From VBDM01 sp035651815 (GTDB lineage: Bacteria; Pseudomonadota; Gammaproteobacteria; Burkholderiales; SG8-39), in assembly GCA_035651815.1 (NCBI GenBank), contig DASRFB010000036.1, positions 44,656 through 108,655 of the forward strand: a stretch of DNA of 64,000 nucleotides, written 5' to 3'. The notes under the pieces were generated by a model that saw nothing but the letters and a program-made list of their open reading frames with translations, searched no databases and was not told the DNA's origin. Shown piece by piece: positions 20,885-28,870 of this stretch. Numbering within the stretch: position 1 is the stretch's first letter; the number at the start of each line of letters is the position of its first letter. The position numbers and the translations under genes are program-made.

Positions 20885-21483
20885 GCGGTGCCGCACACGA
20901 GAACGGGGCCGACGCGCGCGTCGGCGCTCACGATCAGCGCCGCGGCCTCGAACAGGTCGGAGGCCACCTTGTCGGGCCGCCGCCCGGGCGCGAGGTCCCA
21001 TTCGGTCTCGTTGCCGTTGTCGATCAGCACGGTGCGGCAGCCCGCGCCGTGGCCGGCCTCGACGTCGTCGAGGATGTCGCCGATCATCCACGAGCTCTCG
21101 AGGTCGACGCCGTGCTCGCGCGCCGCCTTGAACAGCAGGCCCGACGCGGGCTTGCGGCAGGTGCACGGCACCGCGTACTCGGCGAGCCGGCCGCCGGGCA
21201 GGTGCGGGCAGTAGTGAAAGCCCGAAAGCGGCACGCCGACGTCGCGCAGCAGCTCGCGCAGCTTCGATTCGACCGTGCGCAGCGCGTGCTCCGGGAAGAT
21301 GCCGAGCGCGACGCCGGGCTGGTTGGACACGACGATGATGCGGTAGCCGCGGCGCACGAGCAGGTACAGGCCCTCGGCCGCGCCCCTGGCGAGCGTGATG
21401 CGAAGCGGGTCGACGTTGTAGGCGACGTCCTCGATCAGCGTCCCGTCCTTGTCCAGAAACACCGCGCGGCCGGATTCGCTCAT
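20881..21483 (-). CDS. HAD-IIIA phosphatase, GmhB/HisB-N-like
   Basis: The 200-residue protein has FLDKDGTLIEDV (HAD motif I with the nucleophile Asp and acid/base Asp), VVSNQPGVALG (motif II), a zinc-binding CPHLPGGRLAEYAVPCTCRKP loop and IGDILDDVEAG (motif IV). This is the pattern of D-glycero-D-manno-heptose-1,7-bisphosphate 7-phosphatase. In this operon it may provide activated heptose to the GT9 enzymes. It overlaps its neighbours by 4 bp on both sides. Confidence 0.88.
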   Translation of the reverse strand: MSESGRAVFLDKDGTLIEDVAYNVDPLRITLARGAAEGLYLLVRRGYRIIVVSNQPGVALGIFPEHALRTVESKLRELLRDVGVPLSGFHYCPHLPGGRLAEYAVPCTCRKPASGLLFKAAREHGVDLESSWMIGDILDDVEAGHGAGCRTVLIDNGNETEWDLAPGRRPDKVASDLFEAAALIVSADARVGPVLVCGTA

Positions 21484-22190
21484 GGCCACGAGCTCTCGCG
21501 CATCGGGATCACCATGACCTCGGGGATGACGCTCTCCTCGGGCATCGTCAGCAGGAAGCGCACGGTCGCGGCGACGTTCGCCGGGTCCTGCAGCACGCCC
21601 GGGTCGAGGTCCGGGAAGCGGTCGAGCAGGAAGGGCGTGCGCATGCCGCCCGCGACCACGGCGCTCACCTTGATCCCGAGCGGACGCAGCTCCGCGTGCA
21701 GCGCGTGGCTGAACCCGAGCAGGCCCCACTTGCTCGCGTGGTACGCCGAGGCGTTGGGCCAGGCACGCTTCGCCGCGGTCGAGGCGATGTTCACGATGTG
21801 GCCGGCGCCCTGGCGCGCCATGATGCCGGCGGCGCGCTTGGCGAGCAGGAACGGCCCGCGCAGGTTGGTGCGGATGACGCGGTCCCACTGCTCGACCGAG
21901 AGCTCCGCGAGCGGGAGCGTGTAGTCGACGCCGGCGTTGTTCACCAGCGCGTCGAGGCGCCCGAGGCGCTCGAGCGTCTCGGCGAGCGCGCGCTCGCACT
22001 GGTCCTCGTCGCCGACGTCGACGCGGATCGCGCAGCCGCCGACCTCGGCCGCGAGCGCCTGCGCGCGCGCGAGGTCGAGATCGGCGACCGCGACCCGCGC
22101 TCCATCCTGCGCGCACGCGCGGCAGATCGCGGCGCCCAGGCCGCGTCCGCCGCCGGTGACGAAGACGACCTTGCCGTCGAGGGTCTTCAT
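21480..22190 (-). CDS. Short-chain dehydrogenase/reductase
   Basis: The 236-residue protein has TGGGRGLG for NAD(P) binding, NNAG, an active-site Ser in IASTAAKR and the YHASK catalytic Tyr/Lys pair. It is a classical SDR. Its place in the polysaccharide operon suggests oxidation or reduction of a sugar or of a lipid precursor, but no substrate is indicated. It overlaps the upstream glycosyltransferase by 4 bp. Confidence 0.88.
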   Translation of the reverse strand: MKTLDGKVVFVTGGGRGLGAAICRACAQDGARVAVADLDLARAQALAAEVGGCAIRVDVGDEDQCERALAETLERLGRLDALVNNAGVDYTLPLAELSVEQWDRVIRTNLRGPFLLAKRAAGIMARQGAGHIVNIASTAAKRAWPNASAYHASKWGLLGFSHALHAELRPLGIKVSAVVAGGMRTPFLLDRFPDLDPGVLQDPANVAATVRFLLTMPEESVIPEVMVIPMRESSWP

Positions 22191-23458
22191 GCCGCGGCCA
22201 CCAGGCGGTCGCCGGGCAGCGCCTCGGGCCCGCCCGCGACGCGCTCGTACAGCGAGGCGATCGACGCCGACACGCGCTCCCAGGTGAACGACGCGTTCAC
22301 GCGTCGCACCGCGTTGCGGCCGAGCTCGCGCGCGCGTCCGGGGCTCGCGTACACGTCGGCGAGACGCGCGGCGAGCGCGTCGGGGTCGTTCGCCGGGACG
22401 AGATAGCCGGTGACGCCGTCGAGCACGCTGTGCTTGATGCCGCCGACGGCAGAGCCGATCACCGGCGTGCCGCACGCCATGGCCTCGAGCGGCGTGATGC
22501 CGAACGGCTCGTACCAGGGCGTGGTGACGAAGACGTCCGCCGCGCTGTAATAGAGCTTCAGCAGCTCGCGCGAGCGCCGGCCGGTGAAGGTGACGCGATC
22601 GGCGACGCGCTCCTCCTCGGCGAGCGCGCGCAGGCGCCCGATCTCGGGCGTGAGCGCGGGATCGGGGAGGTCGGAGTTGCCCCCGACGACGAGCAGCCGC
22701 GCGCGCACGCCGAAGCCGCGGCCCAGGCGCGCGACGCCGCGGATCGCGTTGTCGACGCCCTTGCGCGGCACCATGCGGCCGATGTTGACCACGACGCGCT
22801 CGTCGGCGTCGAGCCCGAGCGTGCGCCGGGCGAAGCGGCGCGCGATCGGCCAGAACTCGCCGGCGTCGAAGCCGCACGGTACGACGGCGATCTTGCGCGC
22901 GTCGGCGCGATACAGGCCGACCAGGTCGGATCTGTCCTGCGGGCACTCGGCGACGATTGCGTCGGCCTCGGCCACGATCGCGTCCTCGATGGCGACGCGC
23001 TCGGCCGGGAACTGGTCGGCGTCGCCCTGGTGCTGCCGGCGCACGCGGCCGAGCGCGTGGAAGGTGACGACGAACGGGATGTCGAAGCGCTGCTTGAGCT
23101 TGATCGCGACGAGCCCGGACATGAAGAAGTTCGCGTGCACGAGGTCGTAGCCGCCCTCGCGCCGGCAGAACGAGCAGACGTAGGCTGAGAAGTCCTCCAT
23201 CAGCGGCAGGAGGTCCTCCTTGCGCACGTAGCGCGCGGGACCCGCCGGCACGTGGATCACGCGCACGCGGCGGCCCCAGTCCTGCACCTCGGGCGGGTCC
23301 GGCGCGTCGCGGCGCGTGAACACGTCGACCGCGTAGCCGAGCGCGGCGAGATTGCGGGCGACTTGCGCGACGTAGATGTTCTGGCCGCCCGAGTCGACGC
23401 CGCCCGCGGCGGCGAGCGGCGAAGCGTGATCGCTGACGAGCGCGATTTTCCGAAGCAT
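22187..23458 (-). CDS. Glycosyltransferase family 4, sucrose-phosphate-synthase/MshA-like
   Basis: The 423-residue protein begins with a GGVDSGGQNIYVAQVARNLAALG segment typical of sucrose synthase/MshA-type GT4 enzymes. VVNIGRMVPRKGVDNAI and EPFGITPLEAMACGTPVIG provide the donor-binding and E-X7-E motifs. It is the first gene of the seven-gene leftward operon and is preceded by an almost perfect sigma-54 promoter and a double GTAAGAA motif. GAGAGGACTCCC lies upstream of its ATG. Confidence 0.9.
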   Translation of the reverse strand: MLRKIALVSDHASPLAAAGGVDSGGQNIYVAQVARNLAALGYAVDVFTRRDAPDPPEVQDWGRRVRVIHVPAGPARYVRKEDLLPLMEDFSAYVCSFCRREGGYDLVHANFFMSGLVAIKLKQRFDIPFVVTFHALGRVRRQHQGDADQFPAERVAIEDAIVAEADAIVAECPQDRSDLVGLYRADARKIAVVPCGFDAGEFWPIARRFARRTLGLDADERVVVNIGRMVPRKGVDNAIRGVARLGRGFGVRARLLVVGGNSDLPDPALTPEIGRLRALAEEERVADRVTFTGRRSRELLKLYYSAADVFVTTPWYEPFGITPLEAMACGTPVIGSAVGGIKHSVLDGVTGYLVPANDPDALAARLADVYASPGRARELGRNAVRRVNASFTWERVSASIASLYERVAGGPEALPGDRLVAAA

Positions 23459-23491
23459 GTGGGAGTCCTCTCGACCTGCTTCGGCGTAAAA

Positions 23492-23507
23492 AGCAAATCC
23501 AGTGCCA
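23492..23507 (-). promoter_or_regulatory. Sigma-54 promoter of the carbamoyltransferase/UXS polysaccharide operon
   Basis: The minus strand reads TGGCACTGGATTTGCT, matching TGGCAC and TTGCT exactly with GG-N10-GC spacing. The -12 GC is about 35 bp from the ATG at 23458. A GTAAAAA stretch adjoins it at 23486-23492. Confidence 0.75.
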
Positions 23508-23596
23508 AACGCGGTTTATCGCGCGGCGCGCGCGCTACGCTATGAGGGAGAACGCGCTTCATGCGTGAATAGAGCGGCGCGATGCGCTTCTGCGGC

Positions 23597-23627
23597 GTAA
23601 GAATTACTCCCGCGCCGCAGTTCTTAC
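23597..23627. promoter_or_regulatory. Paired GTAAGAA / TTCTTAC sites, candidate enhancer
   Basis: GTAAGAATTAC at 23597-23607 is followed by GTTCTTAC ending at 23627, so GTAAGAA and TTCTTAC form a 7-bp inverted repeat with 17 bp between. The pair starts 90 bp upstream of the sigma-54 promoter of the leftward operon and about 220 bp upstream of the rightward one at 23846. Confidence 0.5.
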
Positions 23628-23845
23628 ATCCCAGAAAACGCGCATATGGCGTCATGAAACGCGGTCACGATGCGCTGTGCGCGCGCGACGACACGCGGGC
23701 GGCGGCGGCTCGCGCTGCGCCGCTCGAACTAGCGCGCGGGCGGCCGATGTCGCGCGGCCGACGGCGGTGGCGGCGGAGCGCGAGGGGGCGGCGCCGCGCG
23801 GCCGCAGTCCGTGAGATTGATCACGCGAAAGCGCCGCTCCGCGCA

Positions 23846-23861
23846 TGGCATCGCTCTTGCT
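23846..23861 (+). promoter_or_regulatory. Candidate sigma-54 promoter
   Basis: TGGCATCGCTCTTGCT matches the -24/-12 consensus with GG-N10-GC spacing, 36 bp before the GTG at 23897. The rest of the 23459-23896 intergenic region shows only the two promoters and the paired GTAAGAA sites. Confidence 0.65.
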
Positions 23862-23896
23862 GATGCATCGCGCAGGACAAGAACAAGGAGCACTCC

Positions 23897-24241
23897 GTGA
23901 TCTCATGCTCGACGGGAGGCCGCGTGATCTACATGACGATCCGCGACCCGCATTCGGCCGAAGAGTCGATCTCATTCCTGAGCGCGCTCAGCCGCAATCC
24001 GTCGGTTCCCGATTCGGCGCTGCTGCTCGTCGACACGCGCTCCGCGGACGGCGCCTTCCCCGAGATCGAGTTCGCGCTGCTGGGGCCGAAGCTCGGCCCG
24101 TGCTGCGCGTTCGTCATCGGCGGCCACCAGGCCGACCATGCGCGCGACTACGGCACGCGCATGCAGCGCGGCGGCGGCCCCGCCGTCGAGATCTTCAGCG
24201 ACCTCGCGCAGGCCTACGACTGGATCGGGAAGTACCGCTAA
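23897..24241 (+). CDS. Small soluble protein of unknown function (SpoIIAA/STAS-like fold possible)
   Basis: The 114-residue protein starts at GTG, 7 bp after an AAGGAG ribosome-binding site. Its alternation of beta strands and helices (MTIRDPHSAEESISFL, SALLLVDTRS, AFVIGGHQADHARDYG, VEIFSDLAQAYDWIG) resembles STAS-like single-domain proteins, which is a tentative idea. Its last bases overlap the convergent cupin gene by 4 bp. The upstream sigma-54-like promoter suggests it belongs to the same regulon as the polysaccharide genes. Confidence 0.7.
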   Translation: MISCSTGGRVIYMTIRDPHSAEESISFLSALSRNPSVPDSALLLVDTRSADGAFPEIEFALLGPKLGPCCAFVIGGHQADHARDYGTRMQRGGGPAVEIFSDLAQAYDWIGKYR

Positions 24242-24579
24242 GGGGCGATCAGCGGAACGAAGTCGTACTCGCCGATCCCCTGGAGCACGAGGAAGGTCGC
24301 CGAGGTCTGTCCGGCGTTCACGACCAGGTGCGGGCGCCGTGGCGGCACGGCGTAGGTCTGTCCCGGCTTCAGGCGCACCTCCTCCTTCGGCTCGCGCAGG
24401 AAGATGCGGATCTCGCCTTCGAGCACGTAGAACGTGTCCTGCACGTTGCTGTGGTAGTGCCACGGCACCTTCTGCGTCGGAGAGATCCTGAGCTCGTTGA
24501 TGCGGAAGCCCGGGCGCTGCGCGTGAAAGGCGCGGTACTCGGTCTCGTACAGCGGGGCGGCGTCCTTCACTCCTGCCAT
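24238..24579 (-). CDS. Cupin domain protein
   Basis: The 113-residue protein holds a single cupin barrel: WHYHSNVQDTFYVLEGEIRI gives the HXH...E metal motif and the PGQTYAVPPRRPHLVVN segment the second motif with its His. The start at 24579 follows GGAGG; an in-frame start at 24606 is less likely. Cupins of this size bind small metabolites or isomerise sugars, and the ligand is unknown here. Confidence 0.85.
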   Translation of the reverse strand: MAGVKDAAPLYETEYRAFHAQRPGFRINELRISPTQKVPWHYHSNVQDTFYVLEGEIRIFLREPKEEVRLKPGQTYAVPPRRPHLVVNAGQTSATFLVLQGIGEYDFVPLIAP

Positions 24580-24595
24580 GGGTCCTCCTTTCGGG

Positions 24596-25396
24596 CTAAT
24601 GGGCATCCCCGGCCGGCGCGACCGCCGCGCCTTCGATGCGGTGACGCTCGAGGGCGCGTGCGACGAAGCCCGAGGCCTTCATCTCCTCGACGAAGTCGCG
24701 CACGTAGCGGGCGCCGGCTTCGCCGCCCTTGCGCGAGGCCATCGCCTGGTTGATGACCATGAAACGGCCCGGGAGCAGGCGCATGCCGCCGACGCGCTTG
24801 GCGTCGGCCTCGAGCTGCTGCTTCACGCCGGCCGCGACGTCGAGGTTCTCGCGCAGCGTGAAGTCGACCACCTCGGGCGACGTGGGCGCGCGCACGAGCG
24901 TCGCGCGCTTCAGCTCGCGCGTGAGAAAGAGATCGTACGCGCTGCCCTTGCCGACGGCGACGCGCGTGCCGTCGCGGTCGACCTCGGGGTTGTCGCGCAG
25001 CGGCGAGTCGTTCCGGACCAGGTAGGCGCCCTCGATCTGCACGTACGGCGGCGACTGCGCCATCTCGGCGCCGCGCTTGGGGTCGAGCGCGACGAAGGCG
25101 ACGTCCCAGACGCCGTTTTTCGCGTCATCGGTCACCCGGCCCGCGGCCGCGTACGGCACGATCGCGAGCGGCACGCCGAGACGGCCGGCGAGCTCGCGCG
25201 CGAGGTCGACCGAGACCCCTCTCGCCTCGCCCTTCGCGTCCTTCGAGGCGAGCACCGGGTTGCCGAAGTTGATCGCGGCGCGCAGCTTGCCCGTCGGAGC
25301 GAGGTCGGCGACGGCGGACGGTGGCGCTGATTTCATGGGCTGGGTGGCGCAGGCGGCAAGGACGATAAGCAGCAAAGGCGCTGAGACGGCGCGCAT
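24596..25396 (-). CDS. Extracellular solute-binding lipoprotein, family 3 (amino-acid type)
   Basis: The 266-residue protein has a lipoprotein signal ending LAAC at residue 15. The body matches PBP2/SBP_bac_3 proteins: GKLRAAINFGNPVL, ARGVSVDLARELAGRLG, DVAFVALDPKRGAEMAQSPPYV and VAVGKGSAYDLFLTRE. No permease or ATPase is adjacent, so it is an orphan binding protein that may serve a distant ABC transporter or a sensory role. Confidence 0.88.
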   Translation of the reverse strand: MRAVSAPLLLIVLAACATQPMKSAPPSAVADLAPTGKLRAAINFGNPVLASKDAKGEARGVSVDLARELAGRLGVPLAIVPYAAAGRVTDDAKNGVWDVAFVALDPKRGAEMAQSPPYVQIEGAYLVRNDSPLRDNPEVDRDGTRVAVGKGSAYDLFLTRELKRATLVRAPTSPEVVDFTLRENLDVAAGVKQQLEADAKRVGGMRLLPGRFMVINQAMASRKGGEAGARYVRDFVEEMKASGFVARALERHRIEGAAVAPAGDAH

Positions 25397-25474
25397 CGAG
25401 TCGCTCCGGAGTCGGCCAGGCGCGCAGTTTATCGCTTCCCGCAGAACCTATCCCGGGCCGGCGATGACGAACCG

Positions 25475-26575
25475 GTGATGGACCGGCCCAAGACGCGCGC
25501 GTTCCCGATCGAGCCCCCGATCGAGCCGATGCTCGCCAAGCTCGCCGACGCGCTGCCCGAGGAGGGCGACTTCCTGTACGAGCCGAAGTGGGACGGGTTC
25601 CGCGCGATCGTCTACCGCGGCGCGAAGGACGTCTACATCCAGAGCCGCGACCTGCGGCCGCTCGACCGCTACTTCCCCGAGCTGCACGAGGCGCTCGCCG
25701 CGCGGCTGCCGAAAGGCTGCGTGCTCGACGGCGAGATCGTGATCGCCGGCCCGGGCGGGCTCGATTTCGACGCGCTGCAGCTCAGGCTCCATCCCGCCGA
25801 GTCGCGCGTGGCGAAGCTCGCGCGCGAGACGCCCTCCCGGTTCGTCGCCTTCGACGCGCTCGCGGCGGGCGGCACGGACCTGCGCCCGGCGCCGCAGCTC
25901 GAGCGCCGCGCGCGCCTGGAGCAGCTGCTCGCCGGCGTCGAACCGCCCGTGCACCTCACGCCCGCGACGCGCGAGCGCGACATCGCGGGCGACTGGCTCG
26001 AGCGCTTCGAGGGCGCGGGCCTCGACGGGGTGGTGGCGAAGCTGTGCAAGCTTTCCTACCAGCCGGGCAAGCGCGCCATGATCAAGGTGAAGCACGCGCG
26101 CACCGCCGAGTGCGTGGTCGGCGGTTTCCGCTGGCACAAGCTCGGCGAAGGGATCGTCGGGTCGCTGCTCCTCGGCCTGTACGACGAGCGCGGCGTGCTG
26201 CACCACGTCGGCGTCACGTCCGCGTTCGACACGAGGACGCGCCGCGCTCTCGCGAAGGAGCTCGAGCCATTGCGGCGCGGCGCGCTGAAGAACCATCCGT
26301 GGGAGGATTGGGCGAACGCCGAGGACGCATCGCAGCGCATGCCCGGCGCGCAGAGCCGCTGGAGCGCCGGGAAGGACCTCTCGTGGGAGCCGCTGCGCCT
26401 CGAGCGCGTGTGCGAGGTGAAGTACGACCACATGCAGGGCGAGCGCTTCCGCCACGCCGCGATCTTCGTGCGCTGGCGCCCCGACAAGCCGCCGCGCGAG
26501 TGCCGCTACGACCAGCTCGAGGTCACGACGCCCTACGAGCTGGAGCGCGTTTTCGGGGCGGGGCGGCGGCCTTAG
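25475..26575 (+). CDS. ATP-dependent DNA ligase, LigD/LigC type
   Basis: The 366-residue protein has the adenylation motif EPKWDGFR (nucleophile Lys near residue 38), LDGEIVI (motif III), FDALAA (motif IIIa), DGVVAKL (motif IV) and MIKVKH (motif V). A C-terminal OB fold follows. This is the stand-alone ligase found with NHEJ-type polymerase genes rather than the replicative NAD ligase. It converges with the polymerase-domain gene, overlapping by 53 bp. No ku gene is seen in the window. Confidence 0.92.
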   Translation: MMDRPKTRAFPIEPPIEPMLAKLADALPEEGDFLYEPKWDGFRAIVYRGAKDVYIQSRDLRPLDRYFPELHEALAARLPKGCVLDGEIVIAGPGGLDFDALQLRLHPAESRVAKLARETPSRFVAFDALAAGGTDLRPAPQLERRARLEQLLAGVEPPVHLTPATRERDIAGDWLERFEGAGLDGVVAKLCKLSYQPGKRAMIKVKHARTAECVVGGFRWHKLGEGIVGSLLLGLYDERGVLHHVGVTSAFDTRTRRALAKELEPLRRGALKNHPWEDWANAEDASQRMPGAQSRWSAGKDLSWEPLRLERVCEVKYDHMQGERFRHAAIFVRWRPDKPPRECRYDQLEVTTPYELERVFGAGRRP

Positions 26576-27518
26576 CGCCGGATTCGGCGCGGCGCTTCGA
26601 GGGCTGCACCCGCGGCGGCTTGCCGCGCTGCTTCGCGTAGTGCGGCGGCCACGGTGCGTCGCCCCGGCCGTCGCGTTCGTGCCTCTCCGAGAGCTCGAGC
26701 AGGCGCTCGAGCGATCCCGGATCGCGGTCGATGCCCCGGTGCGGATCGCCCTGGCGTGCGAAGCGCTCGGGCACCGTCGCGAGCGTGAAGTCGGCGGGAT
26801 CGCACGCGTCGAGCTCGTCCCACGCGATCGGCGCCGAGACGCGCGCGTCGGGCGTCGGACGCACCGAGTACGCGGCCGCGACGGTGCGGTCTTTTGCGTT
26901 CTGGTTGTAGTCGATGAAGACCCCGTGGCGCTCCTCCTTCCACCATTGGCTGGTGGCGATCGCGGGGGCGCGCCGCTCCACCTCGCGCGCGAGCGCGAGC
27001 GCCGCCCTGCGGACCTGGTCGAAGCTCCAGCGCCGGTGGATGCGCACGGCGACGTGCATGCCGCGCTTGCCCGAGGTCTTGGGCCAGCCGGCGAGCCCGA
27101 AGTCGGCGAGTGCTTCGCGCACGAGCGCCGCCACCTCGCGCACCTCGCGCCAGCCGACGCCGGGAACGGGGTCGAGATCGACGCGCAGCTCGTCGGGATG
27201 ATCCAGGTCGTCGGCGCGCACCGGGTGCGGGTGCAGCTCGAGGCAGCCGAGGTTCGCCATCCAAGCGAGCGCGGCCGCATCGCGCGGGACCAGCTCGTCG
27301 GCGCTGCGGCCCGATGGGAAGCGCAGCGTCACGACCTCGATCCATTCGGGCCGCGAGGCGGGCGCGCGCTTCTGGTAGAAGAAGTCGCCCTCGACGCCGT
27401 CCGGATAGCGCACCATCATGTTGGGGCGCCCGCCCGCGGAGCGCAGCGCGCCCTCGGCGACGGCGACGTAGTAGCGCGCGAGGTCGAGCTTGGTCCAGCC
27501 CGCGCCGGGGAACAGCAC
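26523..27518 (-). CDS. LigD-type primase-polymerase (NHEJ polymerase domain)
   Basis: The 331-residue protein matches the LigD polymerase domain: KLDLARYYVAVAEGAL, FFYQKRAP, ELRVDLDPVPG with the catalytic DXD, KTSGKRGMHV and SAPIAWDELD. A Lys/Arg-rich tail follows. The conserved family sequence appears to extend upstream of the GTG at 27518 (frame reads DKAELLAAAGREVPISHPGK back to about 27581) where no ATG, GTG or TTG is found, so the true start may be a CTG at 27581, just past the stop of the GlsB-like gene. Confidence 0.88.
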   Translation of the reverse strand: MLFPGAGWTKLDLARYYVAVAEGALRSAGGRPNMMVRYPDGVEGDFFYQKRAPASRPEWIEVVTLRFPSGRSADELVPRDAAALAWMANLGCLELHPHPVRADDLDHPDELRVDLDPVPGVGWREVREVAALVREALADFGLAGWPKTSGKRGMHVAVRIHRRWSFDQVRRAALALAREVERRAPAIATSQWWKEERHGVFIDYNQNAKDRTVAAAYSVRPTPDARVSAPIAWDELDACDPADFTLATVPERFARQGDPHRGIDRDPGSLERLLELSERHERDGRGDAPWPPHYAKQRGKPPRVQPSKRRAESGAKAAAPPRKRAPARRAS

Positions 27519-27585
27519 CTTCCCGGGGTGGGAGATCGGGACCTCGCGGCCCGCGGCCGCGAGCAGCTCGGCCTTGTCCAGACGC

Positions 27586-27855
27586 TTACCGTATCGCTCT
27601 TCGCCGCACCAGGTTGACGATCGCGAGCAGGATCACCGCGCCGGCGAGCGACACGACGAGCGAGCCGATGCTGAACTCGCCCTCGTTGATGGTCCCGGTG
27701 CCGAACATCGGCGCGAAGATCAGTCCGCCGAGGAACGCGCCGACGATGCCGACGACGATGTTCAGCAGCCAGCCCTGCTGCGCGTCGGTGCGCATGACGA
27801 GGCTCGCGACCCAGCCGACGATGCCGCCGACGATCAGCCACACGACGATGTTCAT
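27586..27855 (-). CDS. GlsB/YeaQ/YmgE family small membrane protein
   Basis: The 89-residue protein has three hydrophobic segments and the family pattern MNIVVWLIVGGIVGWVASLVMRTDAQQGWLLNIVVG...GAFLGG. A strong AGGAGG lies upstream of the ATG. The family (transglycosylase-associated protein) is a common general-stress membrane protein of unknown mechanism. A good sigma-54-like promoter and a motif copy lie upstream. Confidence 0.93.
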   Translation of the reverse strand: MNIVVWLIVGGIVGWVASLVMRTDAQQGWLLNIVVGIVGAFLGGLIFAPMFGTGTINEGEFSIGSLVVSLAGAVILLAIVNLVRRRAIR

Positions 27856-27888
27856 ACGGCCTCCTTTTGGATGGGACGAGGAGGCGCA

Positions 27889-27904
27889 AGCAAGCGCGGT
27901 GCCG
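27889..27904 (-). promoter_or_regulatory. Candidate sigma-54 promoter of the GlsB-like gene
   Basis: The minus strand reads CGGCACCGCGCTTGCT: GGCAC and TTGCT match the consensus with correct spacing, 35 bp before the ATG. Confidence 0.65.
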
Positions 27905-27906
27905 AT

Positions 27907-27952
27907 GGTCCGAAAGGATCGGACCCGGCCCCCGGTGTGGGGCGATCGCCCC
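27907..27952. repeat. Two small inverted repeats upstream of the GlsB-like gene
   Basis: GGTCCGA-AAGGA-TCGGACC occupies 27907-27925 and the perfect 14-bp palindrome GGGGCGATCGCCCC lies at 27939-27952. Both sit between the sigma-54-like promoter and the upstream motif at 27994, so they could be protein-binding sites or leader structure of an upstream transcript. Confidence 0.4.
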
Positions 27953-27993
27953 GGCCGGGCCGCCGCGGCGCTGAAAAAGCGGGAGCGGCCCGG

Positions 27994-28004
27994 AAATTCT
28001 TACA
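27994..28004. promoter_or_regulatory. Variant of the GTAATTCTTAC motif
   Basis: GAAATTCTTAC differs from the palindrome at one position and lies 90 bp upstream of the sigma-54-like element at 27889-27904, the same distance as in the polysaccharide operon at 23.5 kb. Confidence 0.45.
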
Positions 28005-28007
28005 AGG

Positions 28008-28190
28008 TCAGCCGCGCGCGCGGGTCATCGCGTCGTACGCGTGCTGGCCGACGAGCGTGCGCCCGGCGAGCTGCCAGAACGCGGCGCCCGGCCGGCGCAG
28101 GACGCTGGTGAGCCCGGCGCGGAACATCTCGAGCAGATGCTCGCGGTCGACCGGCGCGTTGTGCGCGATGAAGAACTTTTTCAGCTTCAT
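28008..28190 (-). CDS. Small hypothetical protein (60 aa)
   Basis: It begins MKLKKFFIAHNAPVDREHLLEMFRAGL and has a mixed basic/hydrophobic composition with no membrane segment. A GGGAGGGAAG Shine-Dalgarno precedes the ATG at 28190. A near-perfect hairpin (CCGGAG... CTCCGG, 28204-28227) occupies the leader. No family assigned. Upstream sigma-54-like and palindrome elements place it with the stress-type genes of the window. Confidence 0.65.
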   Translation of the reverse strand: MKLKKFFIAHNAPVDREHLLEMFRAGLTSVLRRPGAAFWQLAGRTLVGQHAYDAMTRARG

Positions 28191-28233
28191 GGTGCTTCCC
28201 TCCCCGGAGTCGCGGATGCGACCTCCGGTGAGA

Positions 28234-28249
28234 AGCAACCCCCGGGCCC
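28234..28249 (-). promoter_or_regulatory. Possible sigma-54 promoter
   Basis: The minus strand reads GGGCCCGGGGGTTGCT: the TTGCT half is good and the GG-N10-GC spacing correct, but the -24 half is poor. It is 45 bp upstream of the ATG at 28190. Confidence 0.4.
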
Positions 28250-28289
28250 AGTGAAAAACGTCTCGGAAACGAGGCTCGGCCGGGCGCCG

Positions 28290-28300
28290 GCGAGAATTAC
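28290..28300. promoter_or_regulatory. Variant of the GTAAGAATTAC motif
   Basis: GCGAGAATTAC retains AGAATTAC and lies 41 bp upstream of the possible sigma-54 element at 28234-28249. Confidence 0.35.
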
Positions 28301-28325
28301 TTGGCGTCGCGCGGCGCTTTCCGCG

Positions 28326-28616
28326 TCAGGGCTTCGTCGCCCGTGCGGAAGGCGCGCCGTAATGGGCGACGAGGTCCGACTGCGCGTAGCGGCTCGGCTG
28401 CTCGAGCCGGATGGGGTACGGGAACGAGCCCAGGCCGAACTCGACCGTGTACTCGCCCGGGACGAGGCTCGCCTTCAGCGTGCCGGTCGCGCGCTGGATC
28501 AGGTGGCCGTGGTCGTTGCCGAGCCAGATGTCGGTCGCGGGATCGTCGGCGACGATCACCAGCGCGCAGGCGCGAGGGTTGCGCCTGGCGCGGGCCTGCT
28601 TCGCTTTTTTCGCCAT
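28326..28616 (-). CDS. Hypothetical protein (96 aa)
   Basis: A basic N-terminus (MAKKAKQARARR) is followed by a compact domain with ALVIVADDPATDIWLGN, TLKASLVPGEYTVEFGLGSFPYPIRL. The SLVPGEYTVEF phrase is reminiscent of beta-sandwich carbohydrate-binding or carboxypeptidase-regulatory-like folds, but no function can be given. It lies in a row of four small leftward genes. Confidence 0.7.
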   Translation of the reverse strand: MAKKAKQARARRNPRACALVIVADDPATDIWLGNDHGHLIQRATGTLKASLVPGEYTVEFGLGSFPYPIRLEQPSRYAQSDLVAHYGAPSARATKP

Positions 28617-28647
28617 GGAGCGTCGCTTTGGACCGCGGGCGAAAGCT

Positions 28648-28839
28648 TCAGCGATACGGCTTCGAGTACCTCGGCACGAACGGCGTCCCGGGGCGATTGC
28701 TCACGACGTAGCGCCGGCACTTGGCGCATCGCAGCCACCCTTCATTGCTCGTGCCGTCCGCGCGCGTGACGACGTCCGGCTCGGACGCGGTGCCGCCGCA
28801 CAGCGGGCACGAGAACGGGATCGCGGTCTTTTCGGCCAT
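28648..28839 (-). CDS. Small zinc-ribbon-like protein (63 aa)
   Basis: Two cysteine pairs, CPLCGG near residue 11 and CAKC near residue 38, form a typical four-cysteine zinc ribbon. The rest is short and basic. Likely a nucleic-acid- or protein-binding accessory protein; partner unknown. Confidence 0.7.
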   Translation of the reverse strand: MAEKTAIPFSCPLCGGTASEPDVVTRADGTSNEGWLRCAKCRRYVVSNRPGTPFVPRYSKPYR

Positions 28840-28870
28840 GGCAGGCCCGCGGCGGGCGCTCGGGAAGCGC

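Noticed and set aside
23582..23863. A 93-codon plus-strand frame in the large intergenic region
   Set aside because: It covers the paired GTAAGAA motif, is Arg/Ala-rich and has no ribosome-binding site or recognisable domain.
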